The notes beneath the pieces are model-generated. The model was given only the letters and a program-made list of their open reading frames with translations. It was not told the DNA's origin and did not search any database. From an uncultured Gemmatimonadota bacterium (GTDB lineage: Bacteria; Gemmatimonadota; Gemmatimonadetes; Gemmatimonadales; Gemmatimonadaceae), in the NCBI GenBank assembly GCA_946479895.1, contig CAMLHT010000092.1:1-13884 (forward strand): a stretch of DNA of 13,884 nucleotides, given 5' to 3'. The translations under genes and the position numbers were made by a program. Position 1 is the stretch's first letter, and the number at the start of each line of letters is the position of its first letter. Positions 1 through 7,570 of the stretch are shown in pieces.

Positions 1-65
1 TGTTCTCCATCGCGAGCACCGGCGTGCTGATCAGCTCGTTCCTCTACACGGTGCTCCACAAGTGA
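1..65 (+). CDS. C-terminal end of an upstream membrane-associated protein (partial), possibly a polysaccharide export (OPX/SLBB) protein
   Basis: Only about 20 codons are visible, in the frame beginning at base 3 and ending with TGA at 63-65. They encode a hydrophobic tail, IASTGVLISSFLYTVLHK, that looks like a final membrane helix followed by a short basic end. The stop overlaps the GTG start of the next gene (GTGA), so the two are probably co-translated. In many exopolysaccharide loci the gene directly before a Wzz/Wzc-type protein encodes the outer-membrane polysaccharide export protein, and some of those have a C-terminal membrane helix. That identity is inferred from position only; another membrane protein of the pathway is equally compatible with so short a fragment. 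Confidence 0.6.
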   Translation, partial: FSIASTGVLISSFLYTVLHK

Positions 66-2065
66 GCACGGCGACCCCCGACACCATCGACCTCGCGGAC
101 GTCGCGCGCTCGGTGCGCCGAGGGTGGCGCGTCGTGCTCGGCAGCATCGCGGCGTGCCTCGTGATCGCCCTGCTGGTCATCCTCTTCGGTCCTCGCCGGT
201 TCGAGGGAAAGGCGAGCGCCATCGTGCGTTCGGCGGACCCCAGCAGCTCGCTGCTGTCGCGCATCGGTGGTGACGCGATGGGAGGCCTGGCGGCGGGAGC
301 GGGAGCGCTCTTCGGGGGTGGTGGCGCGCAGCTCGAGACGGAGATCCAGATCCTCCAGAGCAAGTCCGTGCTCGGCGAGGTGGTGGACTCGCTGAAGCTG
401 CAGGTGCAGCCGCGTGAGCCATCCGGCCTGCCGGCCACGAAGTTCGTGCGCGACGTGCGGCTGCCGGGATCGTTCGAGCCGGTCGACCTCGACTTCGAGC
501 GTACCGCCGCGGGACAGTACAAGGTGACTGGAGACGGCGTGAACGCGACGGCCACGGCGGGCGGAGCGCTCGCGACGCCGGCAGGCACGATCGCCCTCAG
601 GGATTCGCTGCCCTCCTCGTTCAGCCTCCGGTTGGTGGATCACCAGGATGCCGTGGCAAAGGTGGGCAAGAGCCTGAACGTGAAGAAGGCGGGCGGTGAA
701 GTCCTCCAGGTCAGCTACCGCGCGCCCGACTCGATCACGGCAGCGGCCGTGCCGAACGTGGCGATGTCCACCTACCTGGCGCGCAAGAAGACGTCGGATC
801 GAGGCGTGAACGCGCACCGCGTGGAGTTCCTCTCTGCCCAGCTGGATACCACGGCACTTCAGCTCGCGACGGCCGAGCAGGCATTGCGGCAGTTCCAGGA
901 GCGCAGTGGCCTGCTCGATCCCGAGGTGATGGGAAAGCTCGAGCTCGAGCAGGCGGCCGACCTGCGCAAGAGCCTCGGCGAAGTGGAGGTGGAGCAGGGT
1001 GCGCTGGACCAGATGCTGGCGCAGGTCGCCGCGGGTCACATGACCAAGCGGCAATTGGCGGCCTTTCCGGCGTTCCTGAAGAGTGCCGGCATCAATGACC
1101 TGCTGAGCCGCATCTCCGAGCTCGAGACCCAGAGGACGAAGCTCCTCGAGACCCGCCTGGAAACCGACCGGGACGTCATGGCGCTCGACAAGAGCATCTC
1201 CGACCTCGAGTCGCAGCTCGTGCCGCTCGGCAAGGCCTACTCCGGCGCGCTGCAGCGCCAGCGGACCGAGATCGAGGGACAGCTCGGCACGATGGCGGCG
1301 CAGCTCGAGCAGTTCCCGGGTGAGGCGCAGACGAGCGGGCGGCTGGTGCGAGAGGTGAAGCGGCTCGGCCTGACCTACGCGGCGCTGCAGACGCAGCTCG
1401 TGGAGGCGCGCCTGAGCGCGATCGCCGAGGGCGGGGACATCCGCGCACTGGATGTGGCGACAGTGCCGAAGCGCGTTGCCTTCCCCAACCCCGTCATCAC
1501 CACGGCCGCCGGCCTGGGGGCCGGGCTGGTGATCGGCCTGCTCCTCGCTCTCGTCACGGGCTCGCACGGTCGATACCTCGAGGGGCCGTACGCCATCGAG
1601 CGCGCGGCCGGCGTGCCAGCACTCCGCTTCGATCCGCGCACGCCGCTGCTGATGTCGGGGCGTTCGGCCATCCGCACGGTGCTGCTGATTCCCGTCGAGC
1701 GGGGTGTCGGGACGCTACACGTGGCCGAGCGGCTCGCCGACACGGCGCTCGCGCGGGGGGAGAGCGCCACGATCCTCGACCTGTCCGGGCCGGCGGTCAC
1801 GGCGCCGGCGGGTGCCAGTGTCGGTGGGCTCATCGCGCGACTCGAGCAGGAGCACTCGCTCGTCGTGGTGCGGCTGCCGGGACTCGAGTCGACGGCGACC
1901 GCGGCTGCGCTCAGCGACGCGCGTCCAGTCCTGCTGGTCGCGCCGCCGCGTCGCGTCAGCCGCCGTGAGCTCACCAGCGCGGTCGAGACCCTGCGCCGCC
2001 TCGACGTCCCCTGCGCCGGTGTGGTCCTGAGCGATACCGAACGGCACGAGCTGGTTGCCGGGTAA
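62..2065 (+). CDS. Wzz/Wzc-type polysaccharide co-polymerase with degenerate C-terminal tyrosine-kinase-like domain
   Basis: This is an inner-membrane chain-length regulator of 667 aa. It starts at GTG 62, which overlaps the preceding stop. The first membrane helix spans about residues 24-43, after a short cytoplasmic Wzz-type N-terminus. A large periplasmic part follows, with coiled-coil stretches (about 255-290 and 340-430) and a GNVR-like segment. A proline-rich approach (VPKRVAFPNP) leads into the second helix at about 479-499. These features define the PCP family. The last 150 residues keep the layout of the cytoplasmic BY-kinase (CpsD/Wzc) domain but not its active site. The Walker A position reads GVGTLH (548-553), without the invariant Lys. 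Walker A' reads ILDLSGP with one Asp left (D573), the Walker B Asp is replaced in VVVRLPG, and there is no C-terminal tyrosine cluster. Kinase activity is therefore unlikely; a structural or partner-binding role is inferred. Confidence 0.9.
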   Translation: MSTATPDTIDLADVARSVRRGWRVVLGSIAACLVIALLVILFGPRRFEGKASAIVRSADPSSSLLSRIGGDAMGGLAAGAGALFGGGGAQLETEIQILQSKSVLGEVVDSLKLQVQPREPSGLPATKFVRDVRLPGSFEPVDLDFERTAAGQYKVTGDGVNATATAGGALATPAGTIALRDSLPSSFSLRLVDHQDAVAKVGKSLNVKKAGGEVLQVSYRAPDSITAAAVPNVAMSTYLARKKTSDRGVNAHRVEFLSAQLDTTALQLATAEQALRQFQERSGLLDPEVMGKLELEQAADLRKSLGEVEVEQGALDQMLAQVAAGHMTKRQLAAFPAFLKSAGINDLLSRISELETQRTKLLETRLETDRDVMALDKSISDLESQLVPLGKAYSGALQRQRTEIEGQLGTMAAQLEQFPGEAQTSGRLVREVKRLGLTYAALQTQLVEARLSAIAEGGDIRALDVATVPKRVAFPNPVITTAAGLGAGLVIGLLLALVTGSHGRYLEGPYAIERAAGVPALRFDPRTPLLMSGRSAIRTVLLIPVERGVGTLHVAERLADTALARGESATILDLSGPAVTAPAGASVGGLIARLEQEHSLVVVRLPGLESTATAAALSDARPVLLVAPPRRVSRRELTSAVETLRRLDVPCAGVVLSDTERHELVAG

Positions 2066-2069
2066 GGAG
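2064..2069 (+). promoter_or_regulatory. Shine-Dalgarno site (AAGGAG) that fixes the polymerase start
   Basis: AAGGAG begins inside the TAA stop of the preceding gene (TAAGGAG) and lies 9 nt before GTG 2079. This favours GTG 2079 over the in-frame TTG at 2055, which would place the site inside the coding sequence. It is the strongest ribosome binding site in the first operon and suggests re-initiation coupled to termination of the upstream gene. Confidence 0.75.
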
Positions 2070-2078
2070 CGCAGAGTC

Positions 2079-3437
2079 GTGGGAGAAGCGGCTCTTCGAA
2101 TCGTCGCTCCCGGTCCACCACCGCCGGTCGGCATTCGGTTCCGGCCGGTGGTCGTCCTTCGCGCGGCGCTCGCCCTGCTGATCGTGGCGCAGCTCGGCCG
2201 TATCCCGATGCTCTCCACGGGGAGCACCGAGGCGCCGCTGCTCGTGAACGACATCTGCGTCATGGCGGTGCTTGGCGTCGTCTTCCTCGCCGCGCTGCAT
2301 GCCCGGTCGTTCCGCGTGGACGCCGTCGGCGGCGTCGCGCTCCTCTTCTGCACCGTCGGCGCCGTGTCCGCCGTGATGGCGGTTCCGCGCTTCGGCCTGA
2401 CCACGACGCAGCTCGTCGTGAGCCTGGCGTACCTCGCCCGCTGGATGGTGTACTTCGCGCTCTACCTGGCCGTCATCAACGTGGTGCGCAGCGACGACGT
2501 GATGTCCGTCTGGCGCACCATGGAGGCCACGATTCTCGCCCTCGCGGCGTTCGGGATCGTCCAGGCCATCTTCCTGCCCCACTTCGCGCAGCTGGTCTAT
2601 CCGGACTCCGTCGTCTGGCGCGACTGGGACGAACAGGGCCACCGCCTGGTGTCCACCGTGCTCGACCCGAACATTGCCGGCGCGATGCTCGTCATCATCC
2701 TGCTCGTCCAGATCGCGCAGCTGGCCAGCGGAGAGCGCATCCCGCTGTGGAAGCCTGTCCTCCTCTTCGCGGCGATCATCGCCACGCTGTCGCGCAGCGC
2801 CATCCTCTCGTTGATGGTCGGCGGCGTGTGCATCCTGCTCGTCCTCGGGATGTCCCGGCGCATGATGAAGCTCGTCGCCGTCATCGGCGTGCTCGGCCTC
2901 GCGGCCTTGCCGCGCATCCTCTCGTTCGCCGCCCAGTTCAACAAGCTGCGGCTCGATGACAGCTCGGCGCTCGGCCGGATCGTGAACTGGCTGCGTGGGC
3001 TGCAGGTCTGGGCGGACAATCCCATCATCGGCATCGGATTCAACACCTACGGCTACGTGTCCGAGCGGTATGGCGGCGTGCGTCTCGGTACCACCACGTA
3101 TTCGCTCGACGGCGGCCTGCTGTTCATCGCGGTCATGACCGGCATCGTGGGGCTGTCGCTGTACGGCTTCATGCTCTTCCTCGTCGTGCGCCACTGCCGC
3201 CGGGTCTGGCGTGACCGGAGCCTTCCCGCCTCCTGGCGCGCACTGGCCACAGGAACCGCGGCCGCTACCGCCGCGATCTGCGTGAACAGCCTCTTCGTCA
3301 ACAGCCTGCTGACGACCTTCGTCATGGAGCTGCTGTGGGTGCTCTGGGCCATGGTGTTCGTGATCGCCACGACCGCGGTGCGCTCGGAAGAGGTGCGGCC
3401 TCGCGCGCGGCTCGTCGCATGCCGACACGCAGCGTAG
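2079..3437 (+). CDS. O-antigen ligase / Wzy polymerase family membrane protein
   Basis: This is a polytopic inner-membrane protein of 452 aa from GTG 2079, with about 10-11 predicted hydrophobic helices. It fits the Wzy/WaaL superfamily (O-antigen ligase family), which joins polyprenyl-linked repeat units on the periplasmic side. Visible hallmarks are the VLDPNIAG segment (about 194-201) ahead of a helix, the LSRSAILSL segment (about 237-245), and the WADNPIIGIGFNTYG segment (about 311-325) that opens the large periplasmic loop typical of the family. In this locus, beside a chain-length regulator and a flippase, polymerase is more likely than lipid A ligase, but sequence alone does not separate them. 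The start is chosen for its strong ribosome binding site. The end overlaps the following glycosyltransferase start by 19 bp. Confidence 0.85.
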   Translation: MGEAALRIVAPGPPPPVGIRFRPVVVLRAALALLIVAQLGRIPMLSTGSTEAPLLVNDICVMAVLGVVFLAALHARSFRVDAVGGVALLFCTVGAVSAVMAVPRFGLTTTQLVVSLAYLARWMVYFALYLAVINVVRSDDVMSVWRTMEATILALAAFGIVQAIFLPHFAQLVYPDSVVWRDWDEQGHRLVSTVLDPNIAGAMLVIILLVQIAQLASGERIPLWKPVLLFAAIIATLSRSAILSLMVGGVCILLVLGMSRRMMKLVAVIGVLGLAALPRILSFAAQFNKLRLDDSSALGRIVNWLRGLQVWADNPIIGIGFNTYGYVSERYGGVRLGTTTYSLDGGLLFIAVMTGIVGLSLYGFMLFLVVRHCRRVWRDRSLPASWRALATGTAAATAAICVNSLFVNSLLTTFVMELLWVLWAMVFVIATTAVRSEEVRPRARLVACRHAA

Positions 3438-4534
3438 GCGTGCCAGCCTCCGGAGACGTCGCGTCGCGTGTCACCGTGGATGCCCGGCTCGTGGGCTCCG
3501 GCGGCATCGGCACCTACATCGAGGAGCTGCTGCCACGAGTGATCGCGGCTCTCCCATCGGTCCGCTTCACCCTGCTCGGCGACACCGCCGCGCTTCGCTC
3601 GCTCGTGCCGGCGTCGCCGCGGATCGAGCTGCGGTCGTTCACCCCGCGCATCTACTCGATCCGGGAGCAGCTCGCCTTTCCGGCCGCCATTCCCTCCGAT
3701 ACCGCGCTGTTCTGGGCGCCACACTACAACATTCCGCTCGCCTGGCGCGGCCCGCTCGCCGTCACCATTCACGACGTCGGTCACCTGACGCTGCCGCAGG
3801 GCTCGTTGGTGAAGCGTCTCTACGCGCGCGAGATGTTCTCCGCCGTGCGCCGGCGGGCGACGGTCGTGTTCTGTGTCTCGGACTGGACCGCCGAAGAGGT
3901 GGAGCGCCAGATCGGAAAGCCGCGGCGCCTCACGGTGACGAGGAACGGCGTGTCCCCACGCTGGCTGTGCACCGCTGACTCGTTGCCGCTCGAGCGCTCG
4001 CCCTACTTCCTCTATGTGGGGAGCATCAAGCCGCACAAGAACCTGGACCGCCTGCTCGACGCGTACGCCGCGGTGGCCGGCGAGCTGCCGCACCGTCTCA
4101 TCATCGCTGGCCCTTCCGATGGACTGCGGACCGTGGACCGGCGCGTCCTCCACCGCATGGCCAGCGTCGATGGCGTGAGCTACGCAGGCCACCTCTCGAA
4201 GATCGGGCTCGAGGAGCTCGTCCGGGGCTGCGATGCCCTCGTGCTGCCCTCCATCCACGAGGGATTCGGGCTTCCGCCACTCGAGGCCCTCGCCGCCGGT
4301 CGTCCGGTGGCCGTGTCCAGGATCGCCTCACTGCAGGAAGTCTGCGGGCCGATGGCGGAGTACTTCGATCCCCTCGACGTGACGAGCATCGCGGATGCAC
4401 TCCTGCGGCTCGCGCATCGCGATCCCGACTCATCCGCTATCGTCGACGGTCGGCGCGCGTGGGCCCGCCAGTTCGACTGGGATGCCGCCGCTCGCGCCAC
4501 GACCGACGGCCTCAGGCAGGCGCTGGCCGACTGA
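3419..4534 (+). CDS. GT4-family glycosyltransferase (glycosyl transferases group 1)
   Basis: This is a cytoplasmic, retaining GT-B glycosyltransferase of 371 aa that probably adds a sugar to the lipid-linked repeat unit. The N-terminal domain has the nucleotide-sugar-side loop GSGGIGTY (26-33) and a typical TIHDVGHL segment (116-123). The C-terminal domain has YVGSIKPHKNLDRLL (from Y199), which marks the start of the donor-binding half, and the E-x7-E motif E281-GFGLPPL-E289 of GT4 enzymes. Its best family resemblance is to mannosyltransferase-like GT4 proteins, but donor and acceptor cannot be read from sequence. ATG 3419 is chosen; it overlaps the polymerase gene by 19 bp. An in-frame GTG at 3440 is an alternative, and neither has a good ribosome binding site. 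The open frame extends further upstream (to 3335), but that part is Arg/Ala-rich and unlike the family. Confidence 0.88.
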   Translation: MPTRSVGVPASGDVASRVTVDARLVGSGGIGTYIEELLPRVIAALPSVRFTLLGDTAALRSLVPASPRIELRSFTPRIYSIREQLAFPAAIPSDTALFWAPHYNIPLAWRGPLAVTIHDVGHLTLPQGSLVKRLYAREMFSAVRRRATVVFCVSDWTAEEVERQIGKPRRLTVTRNGVSPRWLCTADSLPLERSPYFLYVGSIKPHKNLDRLLDAYAAVAGELPHRLIIAGPSDGLRTVDRRVLHRMASVDGVSYAGHLSKIGLEELVRGCDALVLPSIHEGFGLPPLEALAAGRPVAVSRIASLQEVCGPMAEYFDPLDVTSIADALLRLAHRDPDSSAIVDGRRAWARQFDWDAAARATTDGLRQALAD

Positions 4535-4559
4535 CCGCCGCCAGTACACCCCTTAGAAT
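4531..4559 (+). promoter_or_regulatory. Candidate internal promoter giving a leaderless GT2 mRNA
   Basis: A -35-like CTGACC (4531-4536; 4 of 6 to TTGACA) lies 17 bp before TAGAAT (4554-4559; 5 of 6 to TATAAT). The -10 element ends 6 nt before ATG 4566, so transcription would begin at or next to the A of the start codon. No Shine-Dalgarno sequence precedes this ATG, which agrees with leaderless translation. It is one of the few A/T-richer spots in the window. The call is from consensus only. Confidence 0.4.
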
Positions 4560-4565
4560 TCCGTC

Positions 4566-5660
4566 ATGGCTGCACTCCCACGCGTCGAAATACTCCTCCT
4601 GAACTGGAACGGCTGGCGGGACACCATCGAGTGTCTCGAGAGCGTGTTCGCGCTCGACTATCCCGATTTCGGGGTGACCGTCTGCGACAACGCCTCCACG
4701 AACGGGTCGGTGGAGCGCATCGAGGCCTGGGCGCGCGGCGAGCTGAAGGTCGATCGGACCTTCGCGCGCTCGCTCGGTCAGGATGCGGTCGTGTCGCGCG
4801 CACCAATCCGTTTTCGCACCCTGGACCGTGCCGCGGCAGAAGCGGGTGACGATGCCGACGACGCGGACCTGGTGATCGTTCGCACCGGCGGTAATCTGGG
4901 CTTCGCCGGCGGCAACAACGTGGGCCTGCGACGCATCCTCGCCCGCGGGGAGGCCCGATACGTCTGGCTCCTCAACAACGACACGGTCGTCGCGCCGGAC
5001 TCGCTCACCCACCTCGTGCGCCGCGCCGAGCTTGATGACTCGATCGGCGTGGTCGGTGCCACGGTGCTCGAGTTCGACGAGCCCGAGGTCGTCCAGTATC
5101 TCGGCGGTGCCAGCTTCGCCCCCTGGCGGGGCCGGATCACCCTGCTCGGCAAGGGGCAGCCGGCGAGCGCGCCTCGACCGGAGCCAGCCGATCTCGATTA
5201 CGTGAGCGGCGGCTGCATGCTCGTGCGCATGACGGCGGTCGAGCAGGTCGGGTTGCTCGACGAGCGCTTCTTCATGTACAGCGAGGACGCGGACTGGTGC
5301 TTCTGCATCCGCGAAGCCGGCTACCGCCTCGCGCTCGCTGCCGATGCCGAGATCTGGCACAAGGGAGGCGCCAGCTCGGTACCGGGCAGCCCGCTGCACG
5401 ACTACCACAACATGGTGGGCAACCTGCTGGTGATGCGGAAGCATCATCCGTGGCACATGCCGTTCACCGTGCCCTATTCGCTCTACCGCTACCTGGCGCC
5501 GCGCATCGTGCGCGGCCAGTGGAAGCGTGCCGCCGCCGTTGCGCGGGCCTTCCTCGACGTGGCGTTCGGCGAGACCGGCGCGCCGCCCTCGCAGGCCCCG
5601 TCCGAGGCGCTGCCGCAGCGGGCGCTCGGCGAACCGCGGGTTTCCACCGAGACGCCATGA
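4566..5660 (+). CDS. GT2-family glycosyltransferase (rhamnosyltransferase/WbbL-like)
   Basis: This is an inverting GT-A glycosyltransferase of 364 aa that extends the lipid-linked repeat unit on the cytoplasmic face. The nucleotide-binding start reads EILLLNWNGW (8-17), followed by CDNAST (40-45). The segment NLGFAGGNN (110-118) is typical of the WbbL/rhamnosyltransferase-like GT2 subgroup. The metal-binding DxD equivalent is LNNDT (136-140), the acceptor-side block is SGGCMLVR, and the catalytic region is YSEDADW (238-244). About 69 residues separate D41 from N110, more than I expect for the subgroup; the extra part holds an acidic run, AGDDADDADL. The sugar transferred cannot be assigned. 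There is a 31-bp gap before the gene, the largest in the first operon, and it may hold a promoter. The stop overlaps the next start (ATGA). Confidence 0.9.
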   Translation: MAALPRVEILLLNWNGWRDTIECLESVFALDYPDFGVTVCDNASTNGSVERIEAWARGELKVDRTFARSLGQDAVVSRAPIRFRTLDRAAAEAGDDADDADLVIVRTGGNLGFAGGNNVGLRRILARGEARYVWLLNNDTVVAPDSLTHLVRRAELDDSIGVVGATVLEFDEPEVVQYLGGASFAPWRGRITLLGKGQPASAPRPEPADLDYVSGGCMLVRMTAVEQVGLLDERFFMYSEDADWCFCIREAGYRLALAADAEIWHKGGASSVPGSPLHDYHNMVGNLLVMRKHHPWHMPFTVPYSLYRYLAPRIVRGQWKRAAAVARAFLDVAFGETGAPPSQAPSEALPQRALGEPRVSTETP

Positions 5661-6802
5661 CGGAACGGTCGCTCCATGCGACCGGGGCGACAGGCGTTCG
5701 CAGCTCGCCACTGCGCGGGCGATACCTCGCGCGGAATCCGCTCCTGCGCGCCACCATGCTCGCGAGCGACCTCGTCCTCGCTCCCCTGCGCCTGCGACGA
5801 GCTCCGGCATCGCCCGCGCCGCGTCGCGTGCTGCTCGCCATCGGTGGTCATCTCGGCGACGCCGTCATCGCGACCGCGGCGATCGGCCTCCTTTCCGATG
5901 CGCTGCCGGACGCGGAGATCGGCGTGCTGGTTCCACGGTGGTCCGCCGTCGTGCTCGATGGCGACCCGCGGATCCGCTACCGCCACCAGGTGGACCACTG
6001 GTTCCTGGACCGCGGCGCAGGCAATCTCCCGCGACGATGGTGGGCCTATCGAATCTCCCGGCGCCGTGCCCTCGCCGAAATGCGAGACGTCGGCTACGAC
6101 GCGGCCGTCGACCTCTACGACCACTTCCCGAATGCTGCGCTCCTGTTGTGGCGTGCCGGCATTCCGGTGCGGGTCGGCTTCGACGCGGCCGGCTTCACGC
6201 CGCTCTACACGCACGCGGTGCGGTGGCCGGACGACGATCGGCACGTGGCGGAGCGCCAGGCCCTGCTGCTTCGCACGCTCGTCCCGACGATGCGCGCGCG
6301 CGACGTCACGGCGAGTCTCCCGCCGGCGCCGGCGGACGTCGCCGCCCGCGTGGACCGGTTGCTCGCCGACGCCGGGGTGACGCGCGGGGAGTTCATCGTG
6401 CTTCATCCCGGCGCGGGCGCACCGGTGAAGGAGTGGCCTGCCGGGCACTGGCGCCGCGTGGCCGAGGGTCTCTCGGCAACCGGCGCCACCCTGGTCTTCA
6501 CGGGGCAGGGGCCGCGCGAGCACGACGTGATTCGTGCCGTGATGGCCGGCCTTCCTCGCTGCGTCGACCTGTGTGATCGTCTCGACTGGGCGTCACTCGT
6601 CCAGGTCATTCGCCTGGCGCAGCGGGTGGTCTCCGTGGACACCGTGGCGGCCCACGTGGCGGGCGCCGTGGGCACTCCGGCCGCTACATTGTGGACGAGT
6701 CCGAGCGACCCGCACCACTGGGGACCGCTCGGCGCGACGAGCGTGATTCTCGACGCTGCCGCCCCCGATGCGGTGCAGCGGGTGCTCGGCGCGGCACGCT
6801 AA
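5657..6802 (+). CDS. GT9-family glycosyltransferase (ADP-heptose:LPS heptosyltransferase-like)
   Basis: This is a GT-B enzyme of 381 aa. The ATG lies within the stop of the GT2 gene (ATGA). Family GT9 signs are all present: the N-terminal VLLAIGGHLGDAVI (58-71) with the GxxGD core, LHPGAGAPVKEWP (249-261) at the start of the nucleotide-binding half, and SVDTVAAHVAGAVGTP (from about 326, with D328 and H333), which matches the D-T-x-x-x-H motif that contacts the ADP-sugar. After it comes LWTSPSDPHHWGP. Known members transfer L-glycero-D-manno-heptose to the LPS core. Here the neighbours are exopolysaccharide genes and no lipid A or Kdo gene is visible, so addition of heptose or a related sugar to the repeat unit is the better inference. 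The open frame continues upstream inside the GT2 gene, but that part is a shadow. Confidence 0.88.
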   Translation: MTERSLHATGATGVRSSPLRGRYLARNPLLRATMLASDLVLAPLRLRRAPASPAPRRVLLAIGGHLGDAVIATAAIGLLSDALPDAEIGVLVPRWSAVVLDGDPRIRYRHQVDHWFLDRGAGNLPRRWWAYRISRRRALAEMRDVGYDAAVDLYDHFPNAALLLWRAGIPVRVGFDAAGFTPLYTHAVRWPDDDRHVAERQALLLRTLVPTMRARDVTASLPPAPADVAARVDRLLADAGVTRGEFIVLHPGAGAPVKEWPAGHWRRVAEGLSATGATLVFTGQGPREHDVIRAVMAGLPRCVDLCDRLDWASLVQVIRLAQRVVSVDTVAAHVAGAVGTPAATLWTSPSDPHHWGPLGATSVILDAAAPDAVQRVLGAAR

Positions 6803-6811
6803 CCTGACCTC

Positions 6812-7570
6812 ATGGCTTCCGGCTTCGACTCAAGGTTCTCCGTCCGTTCCATTCGTGGAACCGATCGCGGATATACCGCGTTCCATGCGCCGCGGTACGC
6901 GCACGTGCTCGAGACGCTCGGCCGTCACGGCGTGCACGCCGGCTCACGGCTGCTCGACATCGGTCGCTCGCGGCTCACGGAGCTGATCCACGAGCGCTTC
7001 GGGTGCACCGTGGATTCCCTCGGGTTCGGCCCTGACGCGCCGACCCCGGAGGGCCGGCACTTCAACTACGACCTGAACCGCAGCCAGCATCGCGAGGACT
7101 GGCGCACCGACCTGCCGCGGTACGACGCCATCGTGATGGCCGAGGTGATCGAGCATCTCTACACGGCGCCACAGCTCGTGCTCGGCTTCCTTCGCACGCT
7201 CGTTGCACCCGGCGGGCTGCTGCTCATCCAGACGCCGAACGCGGCCGACCTGTCCAGGCGCGTGAAGCTCCTGCTCGGCCGGAACCCGTACGACATGATC
7301 CGCCTGGACAACACGAACCCGGGACACTTCCGGGAGTACACGCGCGCCGAGCTTCGACGCCTCGCCGAAGGAGCGGGATTCTCCGTGGAGCAGATGCGAA
7401 CCCATTTCTACTTCGACATGCGATACTCGCGTCATGGAGAGAATGGCGATCATCCGCGGCCCGTGTTCGGGACCCTGAAGAACCTGGTGTACGCCACGCT
7501 GCCCCCATCGCTGCGCTGGGGCATCACGGCGGAGCTGCGCGCGGCACGAGAGGCCGGGGTTCATGCCTGA
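6812..7570 (+). CDS. Class I SAM-dependent methyltransferase
   Basis: This is a 252-aa Rossmann-fold methyltransferase of the Methyltransf_11/23 kind. Motif I is RLLDIGRSRL (46-55), with the acidic-Gly start kept but the later glycines of DxGxGxG missing. The post-I acidic region is around 66-75, and motif IV is VMAEVIEHLY (108-117), which is well conserved. It is followed by VAPGGLLLIQTPN. The C-terminal third has a basic/aromatic region (HFREYTRAELRRLAEG) common in sugar or lipid methyltransferases of polysaccharide loci. It may methylate a sugar of the repeat unit or cap the chain; the substrate is not known. ATG 6812 lies 9 bp after the previous stop, without a clear ribosome binding site. 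The end overlaps the next gene by 8 bp. Confidence 0.82.
   Translation: MASGFDSRFSVRSIRGTDRGYTAFHAPRYAHVLETLGRHGVHAGSRLLDIGRSRLTELIHERFGCTVDSLGFGPDAPTPEGRHFNYDLNRSQHREDWRTDLPRYDAIVMAEVIEHLYTAPQLVLGFLRTLVAPGGLLLIQTPNAADLSRRVKLLLGRNPYDMIRLDNTNPGHFREYTRAELRRLAEGAGFSVEQMRTHFYFDMRYSRHGENGDHPRPVFGTLKNLVYATLPPSLRWGITAELRAAREAGVHA

Noticed and set aside
44..1567. Long minus-strand open frame (about 507 codons) opposite the Wzz-like gene
   Set aside because: The product is rich in Arg, His, Leu and Glu without any domain, a usual shadow of a high-GC plus-strand gene. The plus strand has clear PCP features.
1971..3428. Long minus-strand open frame opposite the polymerase gene
   Set aside because: It is His/Asp/Glu/Arg-rich with no recognisable motif, while the plus strand encodes a clear multi-helix membrane protein.
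4535..4565. Possible terminator between the GT4 and GT2 genes
   Set aside because: No stem-loop followed by a T-run can be formed; the short A/T-richer part fits a promoter better.
6291..6303. Short CG-repeat run (GCGCGCGCG) in the GT9 gene
   Set aside because: It is too short for a repeat element and is explained by Ala/Arg codons (MRARD) in high-GC coding sequence.
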